A DNA stretch of 64,000 nt from Streptomyces sp. NBC_00091. GTDB taxonomy: Bacteria > Actinomycetota > Actinomycetes > Streptomycetales > Streptomycetaceae. Positions 51,613 to 60,787 of the stretch are shown one piece after another (the first letter of the stretch is position 1; each line of letters begins with the position of its first letter). The notes under the pieces were generated by a model that was not told the DNA's origin, ran no database searches, and saw only the letters and a list, made by a program, of their open reading frames with translations. The stretch covers positions 3,472,001 through 3,536,000 of the forward strand of contig NZ_JAPEMA010000001.1 of assembly GCF_026343185.1 (NCBI RefSeq), written 5' to 3'. The translations under genes were made by a program, and so were the position numbers.

Positions 51613-52008
51613 CGACCAGCCCAAGACGGCCGTTGGCCGCTGAGATACGAGGAGCGCGTAGCGATCTGACGCGCCCATGCGCTTCCCGCGCTGCTCTCGT
51701 CAGCATTTGGTGCAGGTAGTCGGGCTCCCGGCCCGGATACAGGACCGTGAGGGCCCGGATGCCCGGCGTGGCAAGGGAAGACCCCTCGCCTCATCGCTGA
51801 GGCGCCCGTCCCTCCCACTCTTGCCCCGTGACCGTTCTTTTGGGGGTTTCCCGGCAGTCTTCGTTTTTCCGGGGCGGGACGGTCTGTCAAGGGTGGCCGA
51901 AGGCCATCGCGAAGCGACGCGACGAAGGAGCGCCCTTGACAGGCCGGCACGACACGGAAGGACGATGGGACTGACGGGAAACCCCCAAACCAGCCCTGAG
52001 ACCGCCCC
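51613..52008 (-). repeat. Right arm of the inverted repeat around the CYTH gene
   Basis: Inverted counterpart of 50384-50777, same internal palindromes (51842-51990). Outside it, 52009-52117 holds only the leader of the DNA glycosylase gene. Confidence 0.9.
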
Positions 52009-52117
52009 GGGGGATACGGCTCCCCGGCCACCGGCCCGCAGACAAGGGGGCGAGGGGGAGATGGCGGGCCCGCGCCGAGTCGGGGTCGGCCCTCTCCCGG
52101 GCGGCTACGCTCGACGC

Positions 52118-53116
52118 ATGGCCGGCCGTTTCACCCCCTCCACCCGCACCACCGTCCGCGGCGGCCACACCGCCGTGCCCGCGGGCCAGGGGCGCGCCGT
52201 CGGGGCGGGCGGGAAGGGGCGGAGCTGGAACCCGGGTGTCCCGGTGGACCTCGGGCTGGTGCTCGGCCCCCTGCGCCGCGGCCCCGGCGACCCCACCTTC
52301 CGCACCACCCCCGACGGCTCCGTCTGGCGCGCCACCCGCACCCCCGAGGGCCCCGCCACGCTCCGGGTGGCCGCCACCCCCGACGGGGTGGACGCCGAGG
52401 CATGGGGCCCCGGCCGGGACTGGGTGCTCGCGCAGCTCCCCCCGCTGCTCGGAGCCGACGACGACCCCTCCGCCTTCGTCCCCCGCCACCGCCTCGTGCA
52501 CGCCAGCCACCGCAGCCGCCCCGGCCTGCGCCTCACCCGCACCGGGCTGGTGCTGGAGTCGCTGATCCCGACCGTCCTGGAGCAGAAGGTCACCGCCGAC
52601 GAGGCCTACCGCGCCTGGCGCCGCCTGGTACGCCAGTACGGGGAGCCCGCGCCCGGGCCGCTGGGGCAGGAGCTGTACGTGATGCCCGACGCCCGCGCCT
52701 GGGCGCTGATCCCCTCCTGGGACTGGCACCGGGCCGGGGTGGACATGAAGCGCTCGGCCACCATCGTGCGCGCCGCCCGGGTGGCGCACCGCCTGGAGGA
52801 GGCCGCCGCGATGGACCTCGCGCAGGCCTCCGCCCGCCTGGAGGCCGTTCCCGGCATCGGTCCCTGGACCTCCGCCGAGACCCTCCAGCGCAGCAACGGC
52901 GCGGCCGACGCCGTCACCACCGGCGACCTCCACCTCCCCGGCATCATCGGCTACGCCCTCGCGGGCGACCGCGACGCCGACGACGCCCGGATGCTGGAGC
53001 TGCTGGCCCCGTACGCCGGCCAGCGCCACCGTGCGGCCCGCCTCGTCCTGCTGGCCGGCCGCACCCCGCCCCGCCGCACGCCCCGCATGCCGCGCGGCGA
53101 CATCGGCCGGCTCTAG
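52118..53116 (+). CDS. DNA-3-methyladenine glycosylase-type protein (HhH-GPD)
   Basis: 332 residues, base-excision repair glycosylase of the AlkA superfamily. The C-terminal part holds LIPTVLEQKVTADEAYRAWR (GPD start), the helix-hairpin-helix LEAVPGIGPWTSAETLQR and the catalytic Asp in TTGDLHLP. The N-terminal ~110 residues are an AlkA_N-like domain. It removes alkylated bases. No iron-sulfur Cys cluster. ATG 52118 is taken; ATG 52062 would add 19 residues. It is convergent with fbiB (13-bp gap). Confidence 0.85.
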   Translation: MAGRFTPSTRTTVRGGHTAVPAGQGRAVGAGGKGRSWNPGVPVDLGLVLGPLRRGPGDPTFRTTPDGSVWRATRTPEGPATLRVAATPDGVDAEAWGPGRDWVLAQLPPLLGADDDPSAFVPRHRLVHASHRSRPGLRLTRTGLVLESLIPTVLEQKVTADEAYRAWRRLVRQYGEPAPGPLGQELYVMPDARAWALIPSWDWHRAGVDMKRSATIVRAARVAHRLEEAAAMDLAQASARLEAVPGIGPWTSAETLQRSNGAADAVTTGDLHLPGIIGYALAGDRDADDARMLELLAPYAGQRHRAARLVLLAGRTPPRRTPRMPRGDIGRL

Positions 53117-53129
53117 GCTCTGGCGCAGC

Positions 53130-54425
53130 TCAGCGCACCTCGATGAAGTCCTCCGCCGTCCGCGCCGCGCGTGCGGCGGCCGGCGCCGCCGGGTGGCCCA
53201 CCGCGACCGCGCCCATCGGGTCCCAGTCGTCCGGCAGCGCGAGCACCTTGCGCACCACGTCCCGGCAGAACATCGTCGAGGACACCCACGCCGATCCGAG
53301 CCGCTCCCCGGCCAGCGCGACCAGGAAGTTCTGCACGCCCGCGCCCATGGCGACGACGAACATCTCCCGCTCGGCCGCGTCCCGCCGTGCGTGGTCGTAG
53401 GTGTGGGCCCCGTCCGTGACCATGCACGGCACCACCAGGTACGGCGCGCCCCGCAGCACGTCCCCGCGCCGCACCCGCTTCGCGATGGACTCCTCGGACT
53501 TGCCGTCACCGCGCAGGTCCGCGATCCACGCGTCCCGCATCGCGTCCAGCAGCTCCAGCCGGGCCGCGGCCGACTCGAGCAGCACGAACCGCCACGGCGT
53601 CGTGTGGTGCGGGGCCGGGGCGGTGACCGCCGCCGCCACGGCGCGGCGTACCGCGCCCGGGTCGACCGGCTCGTCGGTGAAGGCCCGTACGGTACGCCGC
53701 TGCGTGACGGCCTCCCGTACGGCTTCCGAGGTGCCCAGGCGGAACATGTCGTCGGCCGGGGCGCGCACCAGGTCCCGCGCCGAGGAGCCCTCGCCGCACA
53801 GGTGCGCCAGCCCGCGGACGACGGCCACGGGCAGACCGGCGGCCTTGCCCTTGACCAGGTCGCCGGCGGCGGCCAGTTCGTCGGCGGTGGCGACCACGGT
53901 CGCGCTCAGCGGGTTGCCGTGCGCGTCGGTGCCGCCCCGCAGGTCGTCCAGCACCCGCACCCCGGCCGCGCCGATGGCGACGTCGGTCAGCCCGTCGCGC
54001 CAGGGCCGGCCGAAGGTGTCGGTGACGACGACGCCCACGTCGACCGAGAGCGCGGCCCGCAGTCCGTCCCGGATGGCCGCCGCCGAGGCGTCGGGGTCCT
54101 CGGGCAGCAGCAGTACGGTGCCGGGCTCGGTGTTCGAGGCGTCGACCCCGGCCGCCGCCATCACCAGCCCCTGCCGGTTCTCGACGATCCGCAGCGGGCC
54201 CCGGCGCGCGACGACCCGTACGGTCTCGGCGTCTATGGCGTCCTCGCGGGAGTCGGCCCGGACGATCCGCCCCTCGGCCTTCGAGACGATCTTCGAGGTG
54301 ACCAGCAGGACGTCCCCGTCGCGCAGGCCCGGTTCCGCTTCCGCGATCAGCCGGGCCAGGTCGTCGCCGGGCCGGACCTCGGGGATGCCGGCGACGGCCC
54401 GCACCTCGTAGGAGGGCACGGTCAC
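53130..54425 (-). CDS. fbiB: Bifunctional coenzyme F420-0:L-glutamate ligase / FMN-dependent reductase
   Basis: 431 residues. The N-terminal ligase domain (about 1-245) has [47 protein letters not shown] and [19 protein letters not shown], adding glutamates to F420-0. The C-terminal nitroreductase-like domain (about 250-431; [50 protein letters not shown]) reduces dehydro-F420-0 as in mycobacterial FbiB. The GTG at 54425 overlaps the fbiA stop by 4 nt (GTGA), so they are co-translated. Confidence 0.94.
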   Translation of the reverse strand: MTVPSYEVRAVAGIPEVRPGDDLARLIAEAEPGLRDGDVLLVTSKIVSKAEGRIVRADSREDAIDAETVRVVARRGPLRIVENRQGLVMAAAGVDASNTEPGTVLLLPEDPDASAAAIRDGLRAALSVDVGVVVTDTFGRPWRDGLTDVAIGAAGVRVLDDLRGGTDAHGNPLSATVVATADELAAAGDLVKGKAAGLPVAVVRGLAHLCGEGSSARDLVRAPADDMFRLGTSEAVREAVTQRRTVRAFTDEPVDPGAVRRAVAAAVTAPAPHHTTPWRFVLLESAAARLELLDAMRDAWIADLRGDGKSEESIAKRVRRGDVLRGAPYLVVPCMVTDGAHTYDHARRDAAEREMFVVAMGAGVQNFLVALAGERLGSAWVSSTMFCRDVVRKVLALPDDWDPMGAVAVGHPAAPAAARAARTAEDFIEVR

Positions 54426-55381
54426 CGGGCGGCCTCCGCTAGTTCCAGCGCGGCCCGGGCCATCGCGGCGGTCGCGGCCACGTCGGTCATCATGAGCGGC
54501 ACGGCCCGGCAGGCGATGTCCGCGGCGCCGACCTCGGCGACCGCGTCGGCGTCGGAGGTGTCCACGAGCCAGCCGTCCAGCAGCCCGGAGCCGTAGTGCA
54601 GGGCGACGGCCGCGGCCGTCGACTCCACGCCGACCGCGGCGAGGACCTTGTCGGCCATGCCGCGCACGGGCGCTCCGCCGACGATGGGGGAGAGGCCGAC
54701 GACCGGCGCCGGGGAGGCGGCCAGGGCCTCGCGGATGCCGGGCACGGCCAGGATGGTGCCGATGGAGACGACCGGGTTGGAGGGCGGGAAGAGGATGACG
54801 TCGGCCTCGGCGATGGCCTCGAGTACGCCCGGGGCGGGCTTGGCCTGCTCGGCGCCGACGGGGACGACCGCCTCGGCGTCGAGGGAGGCGCGCAGCTTGA
54901 CCCAGTACTCCTGGAAGTGGACGACCCTGCGTTCGCCGGTCTCGGGGTCGGTGATCGCGACGTGGGTCTCGACCCGGTCGTCGGACATGGGCAGCAGCCG
55001 GACCCCGGGCTGCCAGCGGTCGCAGAGGGCTTCGGTGACGGCGCTGAGCGGGTAGCCCGCGCCGATCATCTGCGTACGGACGATGTGGGTGGCGAAGTCG
55101 CGGTCGCCGAGGCCGAACCAGGAGGGTCCGACCCCGTACGCCGCGAGTTCTTCCTTGAGGGTGAAGGACTCGTCGGTGCGGCCCCAGCCCTGGTCCTCGT
55201 TGATGCCACCGCCGAGGGTGTACATCACGGTGTCCAGGTCGGGGCACACCTTCAGCCCGAACAGGTGAATGTCGTCACCGGTGTTGCCGATGACCGTGAT
55301 GTCCGCGTCGGGGACCGCCGACTTCAGTCCGCGGAGGAAACGGGCGCCGCCGATGCCGCCGGCCAGAACAACAATGCGCAT
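54422..55381 (-). CDS. fbiA: 2-phospho-L-lactate / phosphoenolpyruvate transferase of F420 synthesis
   Basis: 319 residues, CofD family. It joins activated phospholactate or phosphoenolpyruvate to the deazaflavin Fo, giving F420-0 or its dehydro form. Motifs: [39 protein letters not shown] (binding of Fo and metal), [21 protein letters not shown] and [20 protein letters not shown] 55381. First gene of the fbiA-fbiB pair; the cysteine dioxygenase gene ends 14 bp upstream and may belong to the same transcript. From memory the pair lies beside whiB2 in mycobacteria too. Confidence 0.95.
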   Translation of the reverse strand: MRIVVLAGGIGGARFLRGLKSAVPDADITVIGNTGDDIHLFGLKVCPDLDTVMYTLGGGINEDQGWGRTDESFTLKEELAAYGVGPSWFGLGDRDFATHIVRTQMIGAGYPLSAVTEALCDRWQPGVRLLPMSDDRVETHVAITDPETGERRVVHFQEYWVKLRASLDAEAVVPVGAEQAKPAPGVLEAIAEADVILFPPSNPVVSIGTILAVPGIREALAASPAPVVGLSPIVGGAPVRGMADKVLAAVGVESTAAAVALHYGSGLLDGWLVDTSDADAVAEVGAADIACRAVPLMMTDVAATAAMARAALELAEAAR

Positions 55382-55394
55382 GCACCGCAGTGTG

Positions 55395-55994
55395 TCAGGC
55401 CGGTACGCGTTCCCCGCGGGCCGGGGAGCAGCTGTGCATCGGCATTTCGGTCAGGCCGGGGAAGTACACGTGCAGGCTGACCGCTCCGTCGAGGGTGTCG
55501 TTGACGACCTCGTGGGCGTAGCCGGGGGCGAAGACCCGCTGGCCGCCCGCGCGGTGGCTGAGCCGTCCGCGGGGGGTGTGCTCGGTGAGCTCGCCTTCGA
55601 GGACGGTCAGGATGCCGGAGGAGGCGCCGTGGTCGTGCAGGCCGCTGCCCTGGCCGGGGACCCAGCTGAGCAGCCAGACCTCATAGCCGGGGCCGGTGCG
55701 CAAGCGGTGGTACCAGCGGGTGGTGGCGTCGTACTGGACCAGGTGTTCCCAGCTCGCGCGGTCCTCGGCGATCGACCGGGCGAGGCCGGCGAACTCGGCG
55801 ACGGTGACCGGGTGTTCGCGGGCGGGCTGGAGGAGGTGCTGGACGGCGAGGATGTCGCCGGCGATCTGGAGGTCGCTCTCGACGACGGGCGACGGGGCCG
55901 ACGGAGCGGCCGTGGCGGCGGCCGTGGCGGCGCTCGCGGAAGCGGTCGTGGCCGTGGTCGCGGGGGCGGTGGGGGCTGCGTGGGCGCTGTTCAT
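55395..55994 (-). CDS. Cysteine dioxygenase family protein
   Basis: 199 residues, cupin iron enzyme oxidising cysteine (or a related thiol acid) to its sulfinate. An Ala/Thr/Ser-rich ~35-residue N-terminal extension is followed by the cupin: GLHDHGASSGILTVLEGEL has the two iron His and the Glu/Gly turn, and APGYAHEVVN the third His. RWYHRLRTGPGYEVWLLSW precedes them. ATG 55994, with GAGGAC upstream. Possibly co-transcribed with fbiA. A 38-codon leader frame lies just upstream (see findings). Confidence 0.87.
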   Translation of the reverse strand: MNSAHAAPTAPATTATTASASAATAAATAAPSAPSPVVESDLQIAGDILAVQHLLQPAREHPVTVAEFAGLARSIAEDRASWEHLVQYDATTRWYHRLRTGPGYEVWLLSWVPGQGSGLHDHGASSGILTVLEGELTEHTPRGRLSHRAGGQRVFAPGYAHEVVNDTLDGAVSLHVYFPGLTEMPMHSCSPARGERVPA

Positions 55995-56534
55995 CGTGGG
56001 GGTGTCCTCGACGGATGTCAGTCGTGCGGGGCGGTTGCTGTGGGGGTGTGGCCGGAGCTCAGGGGAGCCGGGGCTCCGCGGGCATCAACAGCTGCAACAG
56101 CAACAGCGAACCTGGGCAGCACGCAGGAACCCACGAATGGGGGTCCGGGTGGCGGCTGCGGGCGCTGACATGGAGACAAGGAGACCGGGCGGAGGGCCGG
56201 ACTGTCAACCCAATGTCCGGTTTGAGGGAAAAGTTTCACCTCATCCGGTTACCGTGTGCGGAGAAAGGTTTGTGCACTCTCCGTAAGGGGATGTGCCGCT
56301 CCGAGCCCACGGGAACCAACCTCAAACCCGTTGGCGTCACTCGTGATCGGAATGTGATCCCAGCCGCATCTTCGGCTGAATCGCAACCCCACCACAGAGT
56401 GACGCGTCGACCACGAACGAGGGTGGCACTCGCGAGCCACGTGTGGCTTGTGTCACGATTTTTGGCGATATGAACACTTTCTGCATAGCCTTGGTTCCGC
56501 AGAGTGAATAAGGCGCCCAATAGCAGATCTCGGC
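55995..56534. other. Divergent intergenic region between the cysteine dioxygenase gene and whiB
   Basis: With 56535-56637 this is a 643-bp gap. A 38-codon frame on the minus strand (56018-56134, GTG start) precedes the dioxygenase gene. Towards whiB the DNA becomes less GC-rich, and there are isolated GTNAC (GTTAC near 56248) and GTGTC (about 56452, reverse of GACAC) elements of the kind recognised by BldD and WhiA in Streptomyces. In S. coelicolor whiB is known to have two promoters; I cannot place the upstream one. Confidence 0.4.
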
Positions 56535-56597
56535 TTGACTGGGCAGGAGCCACACACTTGTAATTTCACTCGTGTCGTTACCTGACGATCAGTAACG
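56535..56597 (+). promoter_or_regulatory. Candidate whiB promoter with GTNAC dyad at the transcript start
   Basis: TTGACT (56535-56540) and TGTAAT (56559-56564) are spaced 18 bp. About 12 bp on, CGTTAC (56576-56581) and GTAACG (56592-56597) make a 6-bp inverted repeat around a 10-bp spacer, a pair of GTNAC half-sites of BldD type. The dyad would overlap or just follow the start point, 40 bp before the whiB ATG, a fitting place for repression during vegetative growth. Confidence 0.5.
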
Positions 56598-56637
56598 GCA
56601 ACACCACGGGGACGCACAGACAGAGCGAGGGGCGCAC

Positions 56638-56901
56638 ATGACCGAGCTGTTTCAGGAACTGCTGGTCGAAGAGGCGGACGAGGAGCTCGGATGGCAGGAG
56701 CGCGCACTGTGCGCCCAGACCGACCCCGAATCCTTCTTTCCCGAGAAGGGCGGCTCGACCCGTGAGGCCAAGAAGGTCTGCCTCGCCTGCGAGGTCCGCT
56801 CCGAATGCCTCGAGTACGCCCTCGCCAACGACGAGCGATTCGGCATCTGGGGCGGACTGTCCGAGCGCGAGCGGCGCCGGCTGAAAAAAGCAGCGGTCTG
56901 A
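56638..56901 (+). CDS. whiB: WhiB sporulation regulator (Wbl family)
   Basis: 87 residues, iron-sulfur transcription factor needed with WhiA for septation of aerial hyphae in Streptomyces. The four cluster ligands are Cys25, Cys48, Cys51 and Cys57 (CxxC at 48-51). GIWGG at 69-73 is the Wbl turn contacting the sigma factor, and SERERRRLKKAAV is the basic DNA-contact tail. The ATG at 56638 follows GAGGGG. Length and sequence are typical for true WhiB (WhiB2/WhmD in mycobacteria) rather than for WhiD or Wbl paralogues. Its last codons form the first unit of a 13-bp tandem repeat. Confidence 0.97.
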   Translation: MTELFQELLVEEADEELGWQERALCAQTDPESFFPEKGGSTREAKKVCLACEVRSECLEYALANDERFGIWGGLSERERRRLKKAAV

Positions 56902-56966
56902 AACAGCCGTCTGAAACAGCCGTCTGAAACAGCCGTCTGAAACAGCCGTCTGAAGCAGCGGTCCGA
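56889..56966 (+). repeat. 13-bp tandem repeat starting in the whiB stop region
   Basis: Six units of 13 bp. The first (56889-56901, AGCAGCGGTCTGA) contains the last whiB codons and the stop; the next four (56902-56953) are identical AACAGCCGTCTGA; the sixth (56954-56966) is AGCAGCGGTCCGA. Weaker CAG-rich echoes continue to about 57010. It lies between whiB and its terminator, so it is transcribed as 3' UTR. Confidence 0.95.
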
Positions 56967-57018
56967 AACGGTCGCAGAGCAGCAGAAACAGCACCGGACA
57001 AAGCAACAGACTGAGCAA

Positions 57019-57059
57019 ACGGTCCGCCTCCCGCACCTTCCCCGCAGGAGGCGGACCGT
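57019..57059 (+). terminator. whiB terminator
   Basis: ACGGTCCGCCTCC (57019-57031) pairs perfectly with 57047-57059 around a 15-nt loop, after the tandem repeat. Confidence 0.85.
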
Positions 57060-57184
57060 CGCGTTCAGGGCCTTCCCCCGACCAGGCGGACCCTCCCCTT
57101 CCAAGCCGTTAGTGTGGGGCGCTGTCCAGCAGCCTCCGAGGGCGAACCACCCCCGGATCCCCAGGCCGGAGGGCCCGTACCGCG

Positions 57185-60100
57185 ATGTCCCTGCACAGCA
57201 ACTCGACGGCCTCGCACCAGGCGGCCGCCACACCCGAGTTCCCCCGGCACGTCGTCACCGCGGTCCTCGTCGCCCACGACGGAGCCCGCTGGCTGCCTCA
57301 GACCCTCGCCGGACTCCTCGCCCAGGAACGCCCCGCGCAGAACCACGTCGCCGCCGACACCGGCAGCGCCGACGACTCCGCGCGACTGCTCGTCCAGGCC
57401 TTCGGCGAGGACCGCGTCCTGCACCTCGCCCGCCGCACCGGCTTCGGCGCCGCCGTCGACGAAGCCGCCCGCAGCGCCGGCGTCCTGACCCCCGAGGAAC
57501 TCCCGTACCTCAAGCGCCCCAGCGGCTGGGACCCCGTCAGCCGCACCTGGCGCGACGACACCTACGACCTCCCCGACCTCCCCCACGGCGAACCCGTCCA
57601 GTGGCTCTGGCTGCTCCACGACGACAGCGCCCCCGAGCCCGACGCCCTCACCGAACTGCTGCGCGTCGCCGACGAGAACCCCGACGCCGCCGTCATCGGC
57701 CCCAAACTGCGCGGCTGGTACGACAGGAAGCAGCTCCTCGAAGCCGGCGTCACCATCGCCCGCGGCGGCCGCCGCTGGACCGGCCTCGACCGCCGCGAAC
57801 AGGACCAGGGCCAGCACGACCAGGTCCGCCCCGTCCTCTCCGTCTCCACCGCCGGCATGCTGCTGCGCCGCGACGTCTACGACGCCCTCGGCGGCTTCGA
57901 CCGCCGCCTGCCCCTCATGCGCGACGACGTCGACCTCTGCTGGCGCGCCCACAGCGCCGGCCACACCGTCCTCGTCGCCCCCGACGCCGTCCTGCGCCAC
58001 GCCGAGGCCGCCGCCCGCGAACGCCGCACCGTCGACTGCGCCGGCCGCTCCGCCGTCGGCCCCCACCGCGTCGACAAGGCCGGCGCCGTCCACACCATGC
58101 TGGCCAACACCCCCGGCCGCGCCCTGCCCTACGTCCTGCTGCGCCTGATCACCGGCACCCTGCTGCGCACCCTCGGCTACCTCATCGGCAAGGCCCCCGG
58201 CCAGGCCGTCGACGAGATCACCGGACTCCTCGCCACCCTGCTGCGCCCCGGCCGCCTGCGCGCCGCCCGCAAGGCCCGCCGCCGCCCCGCCGTCCCCGCC
58301 GCCGAACTGCGCCCCCTCTTCCCGCCGCCCGGCGCCACCCTGCGCGCGAGCGCCGAACAGCTCGCCGGATACCTCGGCTCCGGCCGGGACACCGACCCCG
58401 CCCCCGCCGGCCGGCACGGCGGAGCCCTCGAATCCGGTCCCGGCGGCGACGACGCCGACTACCTGGCGGCCCAGGACTCCGGCCGGCTCAAGCGGATCGC
58501 CCGCAACCCCGCCCCCGTCCTCTTCGCCGGCCTGCTCCTCGCCTCCCTCGTCGCCTGCCGCGCCCTCATCGGCGGCGGCAGCCTCATGGGCGGCGCCCTG
58601 CTCCCCGCCCCCGCCGACGGCCTCGCCCTGTGGCACGGCTACACCGGCGACTGGCAGCCCGTCGCCGCCGGCACCACCGCCGGGGCGCCCCCCTACCTCG
58701 CGATCCTGGCCGCCCTCTCCGCCCTCTTCCTCGGCTCCACCCAGGCCGCCCTGACCCTGCTGCTCGTCTGCTCGGTCCCCCTCGCCGGACTCACCGCCTA
58801 CTTCGCCTCCCGCCCGCTCGTCACCTCCCGGCTGCTGCGCGCCTGGGCCGCCGTCGCCTACGCCTTCCTCCCCGCCGTCACCGGAGCCCTCGCCGGCGGC
58901 CGGCTCGGCACCGCCGTCCTCGCCGTACTGCTGCCGCTCATCGCCCGCTCCGCCGTCACCGCCTGCGGCTTCGCCGACACCGGGGCGAGCGGCGGCCGGC
59001 GCGCGGTGTGGACGTACACCCTGCTGCTGACCCTGGCCACCGCCTTCACCCCCGTCGTCTGGCCGCTCGCTGCCGTCCTCGGCGCCGCCGCGCTCCTCGC
59101 GCGCCGCGCGCGCTGGAAGACTTACGCCCCCCGCCTGTTCGCCGCCCTCGCCGTACCCCTGATCGTCCTCGCCCCCTGGTCCCTGGGCCTGTTCACCCAC
59201 CCCGCCCGCTTCCTGCGCGAGGCCGGACTGCCCTACGGCAGCGGCTCCGCCACCGCCCTCGACCTCCTCGGCGCGAGCCCCGGCGGCCCAGGCACCACCG
59301 GCGGACCGCTCCTCGCCGGCACCCTGCTCGCCGCCCTGGCCGCCCTGCTCCGCGCCGACCGCCGCCTCGCCGTCCGCACCGCCTGGGCCGCCGCCCTCGC
59401 CGGGCTGCTCCTCGCCGTGCTGCTGAACCGCAGCGGCTGGGCGGGCCCCGGCACCCTCCTGTACGGGCTCGCGCTGCTCGCCGCCGCCGCCCTCGGCGCG
59501 GACGGGGCCCGGGAGCGGGTCGCCACCCGCAGCTTCGGCTGGCGCCAGCCGCTCGCCGCCCTCGTCGCCCTCGCCGCCGCGGCCGGCCCCCTGCTCCTCG
59601 GCGCCGCCTGGACGGCCGCCGGCGCCGACGGACCGATCAAGCGGCGCGACCCCGTCCAGGTCCCGGCCGTCGTCGCCGAGCACTCCAACGACACCAACCG
59701 CACCCGCACCCTGGTCCTCGGCGGGGACTCGCCCGCCACCGTCTCCTACGCCCTGGTCCGCGGCTCCGGCGCCCGCCTCGGCGACGGCGAACTCCTCGCC
59801 GCGGCCGGCCCCGAACCCCGCCTCGCCAAGGCCGTCTCCAGCCTGGTCTCCGGCTCCGGAGCCAACCAGTCCGAGCAGCTCAGCGCCTTCGCCGTGCGCT
59901 ACGTGATGATCCCGCCCGGCGGCTCCGTCCCGATGCGCCGGATCCTCGACGGCACCCCCGGTCTCAAGCAGCGCCACCAGAACGACGGCACCGCCCTCTG
60001 GGAGGTCGAACGGCTGACCGCCCGCGTGGTGATCGTCCCCGGCCAGCAGGGCCAGGCCCCCATCACCGTCGACGCCGGACCCGTCGAGGCCCACGCCGAC

Positions 60101-60787
60101 GTCCCGGAGGGCCCCGAGGGCCGCACCCTGCGCATCGCCGACCGGGCCGACCCGGGCTGGCGCGCCACCCTCGACGGCAAGCCGCTCACGCCCAAGACCG
60201 TCGACGGCTGGGCGCAGGGCTTCGCGCTGCCCGCGGAGGGCGGCCGCCTCGACCTCGTCCACCAGGACTCCCTTCCCCGCGACGCCTGGCACTGGGCGCA
60301 GGGGCTCCTGGCCCTGGTGCTGCTGGTGATGGCCCTGCCCGGCCGCCCCGCCCGCCTCGACGACGACCTGCCGGAGGAGGCCGAGACCGCCGCCCCCCTC
60401 GGGGACCGGCCGGGCGAGCCCGCACAGGGCCGCCGCGCCCGCCGGACGGCCGCGCCCGCCCCGCCCGAGCCCGAACCGGCACCGGCGCAGGCCCTCGTGG
60501 ACCCGTACGCGCAGATCCCGGCGCAGCAGGTGTACGGGGAGGAGTCGTACGCCTACCAGGAGCCCTACCCGTACGAACCGCAGCAACAGCAGCACCACCA
60601 GCAACAGCAGCAGCCGCCGTACGACGCGTACGGGCAGTACGGGCAGCAGTACGCCGACCCCTACCCCCAGCCCCAGGAACAGCTCCACTTCCCGCAGCAA
60701 CAGCAGCCCCACCCGTACGAGTACGAGCAGCAGTACGACGCCTACGGACAGCCGATGCCGCGTCCGGACGGGAGCCCCCAGCAGTGA
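57185..60787 (+). CDS. Large GT2-type membrane glycosyltransferase, 1,200 residues
   Basis: An N-terminal GT-A domain (about 18-300): VTAVLVAHDGARWLPQTL, DTGSADDSARLL, WLLHDDSAPEPDAL (DxD-type site) and DDVDLCWRAHSAGH. A spacer follows, then about 13 transmembrane helices (about 435-825, e.g. ALTLLLVCSVPLAGLTAYFA), an extracytoplasmic domain (about 830-1040) and a last helix near 1050. The C-terminal ~130 residues are Pro/Gln/Tyr-rich (QQQQHHQQQQQPP, YDAYGQ repeats) and cytoplasmic. The architecture recalls actinobacterial wall-galactan/arabinan-related enzymes but is not a clear match. ATG 57185. The stop overlaps the DUF5719 gene start, so they form one unit. Confidence 0.88.
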   Translation: MSLHSNSTASHQAAATPEFPRHVVTAVLVAHDGARWLPQTLAGLLAQERPAQNHVAADTGSADDSARLLVQAFGEDRVLHLARRTGFGAAVDEAARSAGVLTPEELPYLKRPSGWDPVSRTWRDDTYDLPDLPHGEPVQWLWLLHDDSAPEPDALTELLRVADENPDAAVIGPKLRGWYDRKQLLEAGVTIARGGRRWTGLDRREQDQGQHDQVRPVLSVSTAGMLLRRDVYDALGGFDRRLPLMRDDVDLCWRAHSAGHTVLVAPDAVLRHAEAAARERRTVDCAGRSAVGPHRVDKAGAVHTMLANTPGRALPYVLLRLITGTLLRTLGYLIGKAPGQAVDEITGLLATLLRPGRLRAARKARRRPAVPAAELRPLFPPPGATLRASAEQLAGYLGSGRDTDPAPAGRHGGALESGPGGDDADYLAAQDSGRLKRIARNPAPVLFAGLLLASLVACRALIGGGSLMGGALLPAPADGLALWHGYTGDWQPVAAGTTAGAPPYLAILAALSALFLGSTQAALTLLLVCSVPLAGLTAYFASRPLVTSRLLRAWAAVAYAFLPAVTGALAGGRLGTAVLAVLLPLIARSAVTACGFADTGASGGRRAVWTYTLLLTLATAFTPVVWPLAAVLGAAALLARRARWKTYAPRLFAALAVPLIVLAPWSLGLFTHPARFLREAGLPYGSGSATALDLLGASPGGPGTTGGPLLAGTLLAALAALLRADRRLAVRTAWAAALAGLLLAVLLNRSGWAGPGTLLYGLALLAAAALGADGARERVATRSFGWRQPLAALVALAAAAGPLLLGAAWTAAGADGPIKRRDPVQVPAVVAEHSNDTNRTRTLVLGGDSPATVSYALVRGSGARLGDGELLAAAGPEPRLAKAVSSLVSGSGANQSEQLSAFAVRYVMIPPGGSVPMRRILDGTPGLKQRHQNDGTALWEVERLTARVVIVPGQQGQAPITVDAGPVEAHADVPEGPEGRTLRIADRADPGWRATLDGKPLTPKTVDGWAQGFALPAEGGRLDLVHQDSLPRDAWHWAQGLLALVLLVMALPGRPARLDDDLPEEAETAAPLGDRPGEPAQGRRARRTAAPAPPEPEPAPAQALVDPYAQIPAQQVYGEESYAYQEPYPYEPQQQQHHQQQQQPPYDAYGQYGQQYADPYPQPQEQLHFPQQQQPHPYEYEQQYDAYGQPMPRPDGSPQQ

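Noticed and set aside
56889..56966. Possible CRISPR-like repeats downstream of whiB
   Set aside because: Units are 13 bp and contiguous, with no spacers and no cas genes.
57065..60712. 1,200-codon minus-strand frame antisense to the giant glycosyltransferase
   Set aside because: Gly/Glu/Val-rich shadow of a GC-skewed gene with no domain, start site or codon bias.
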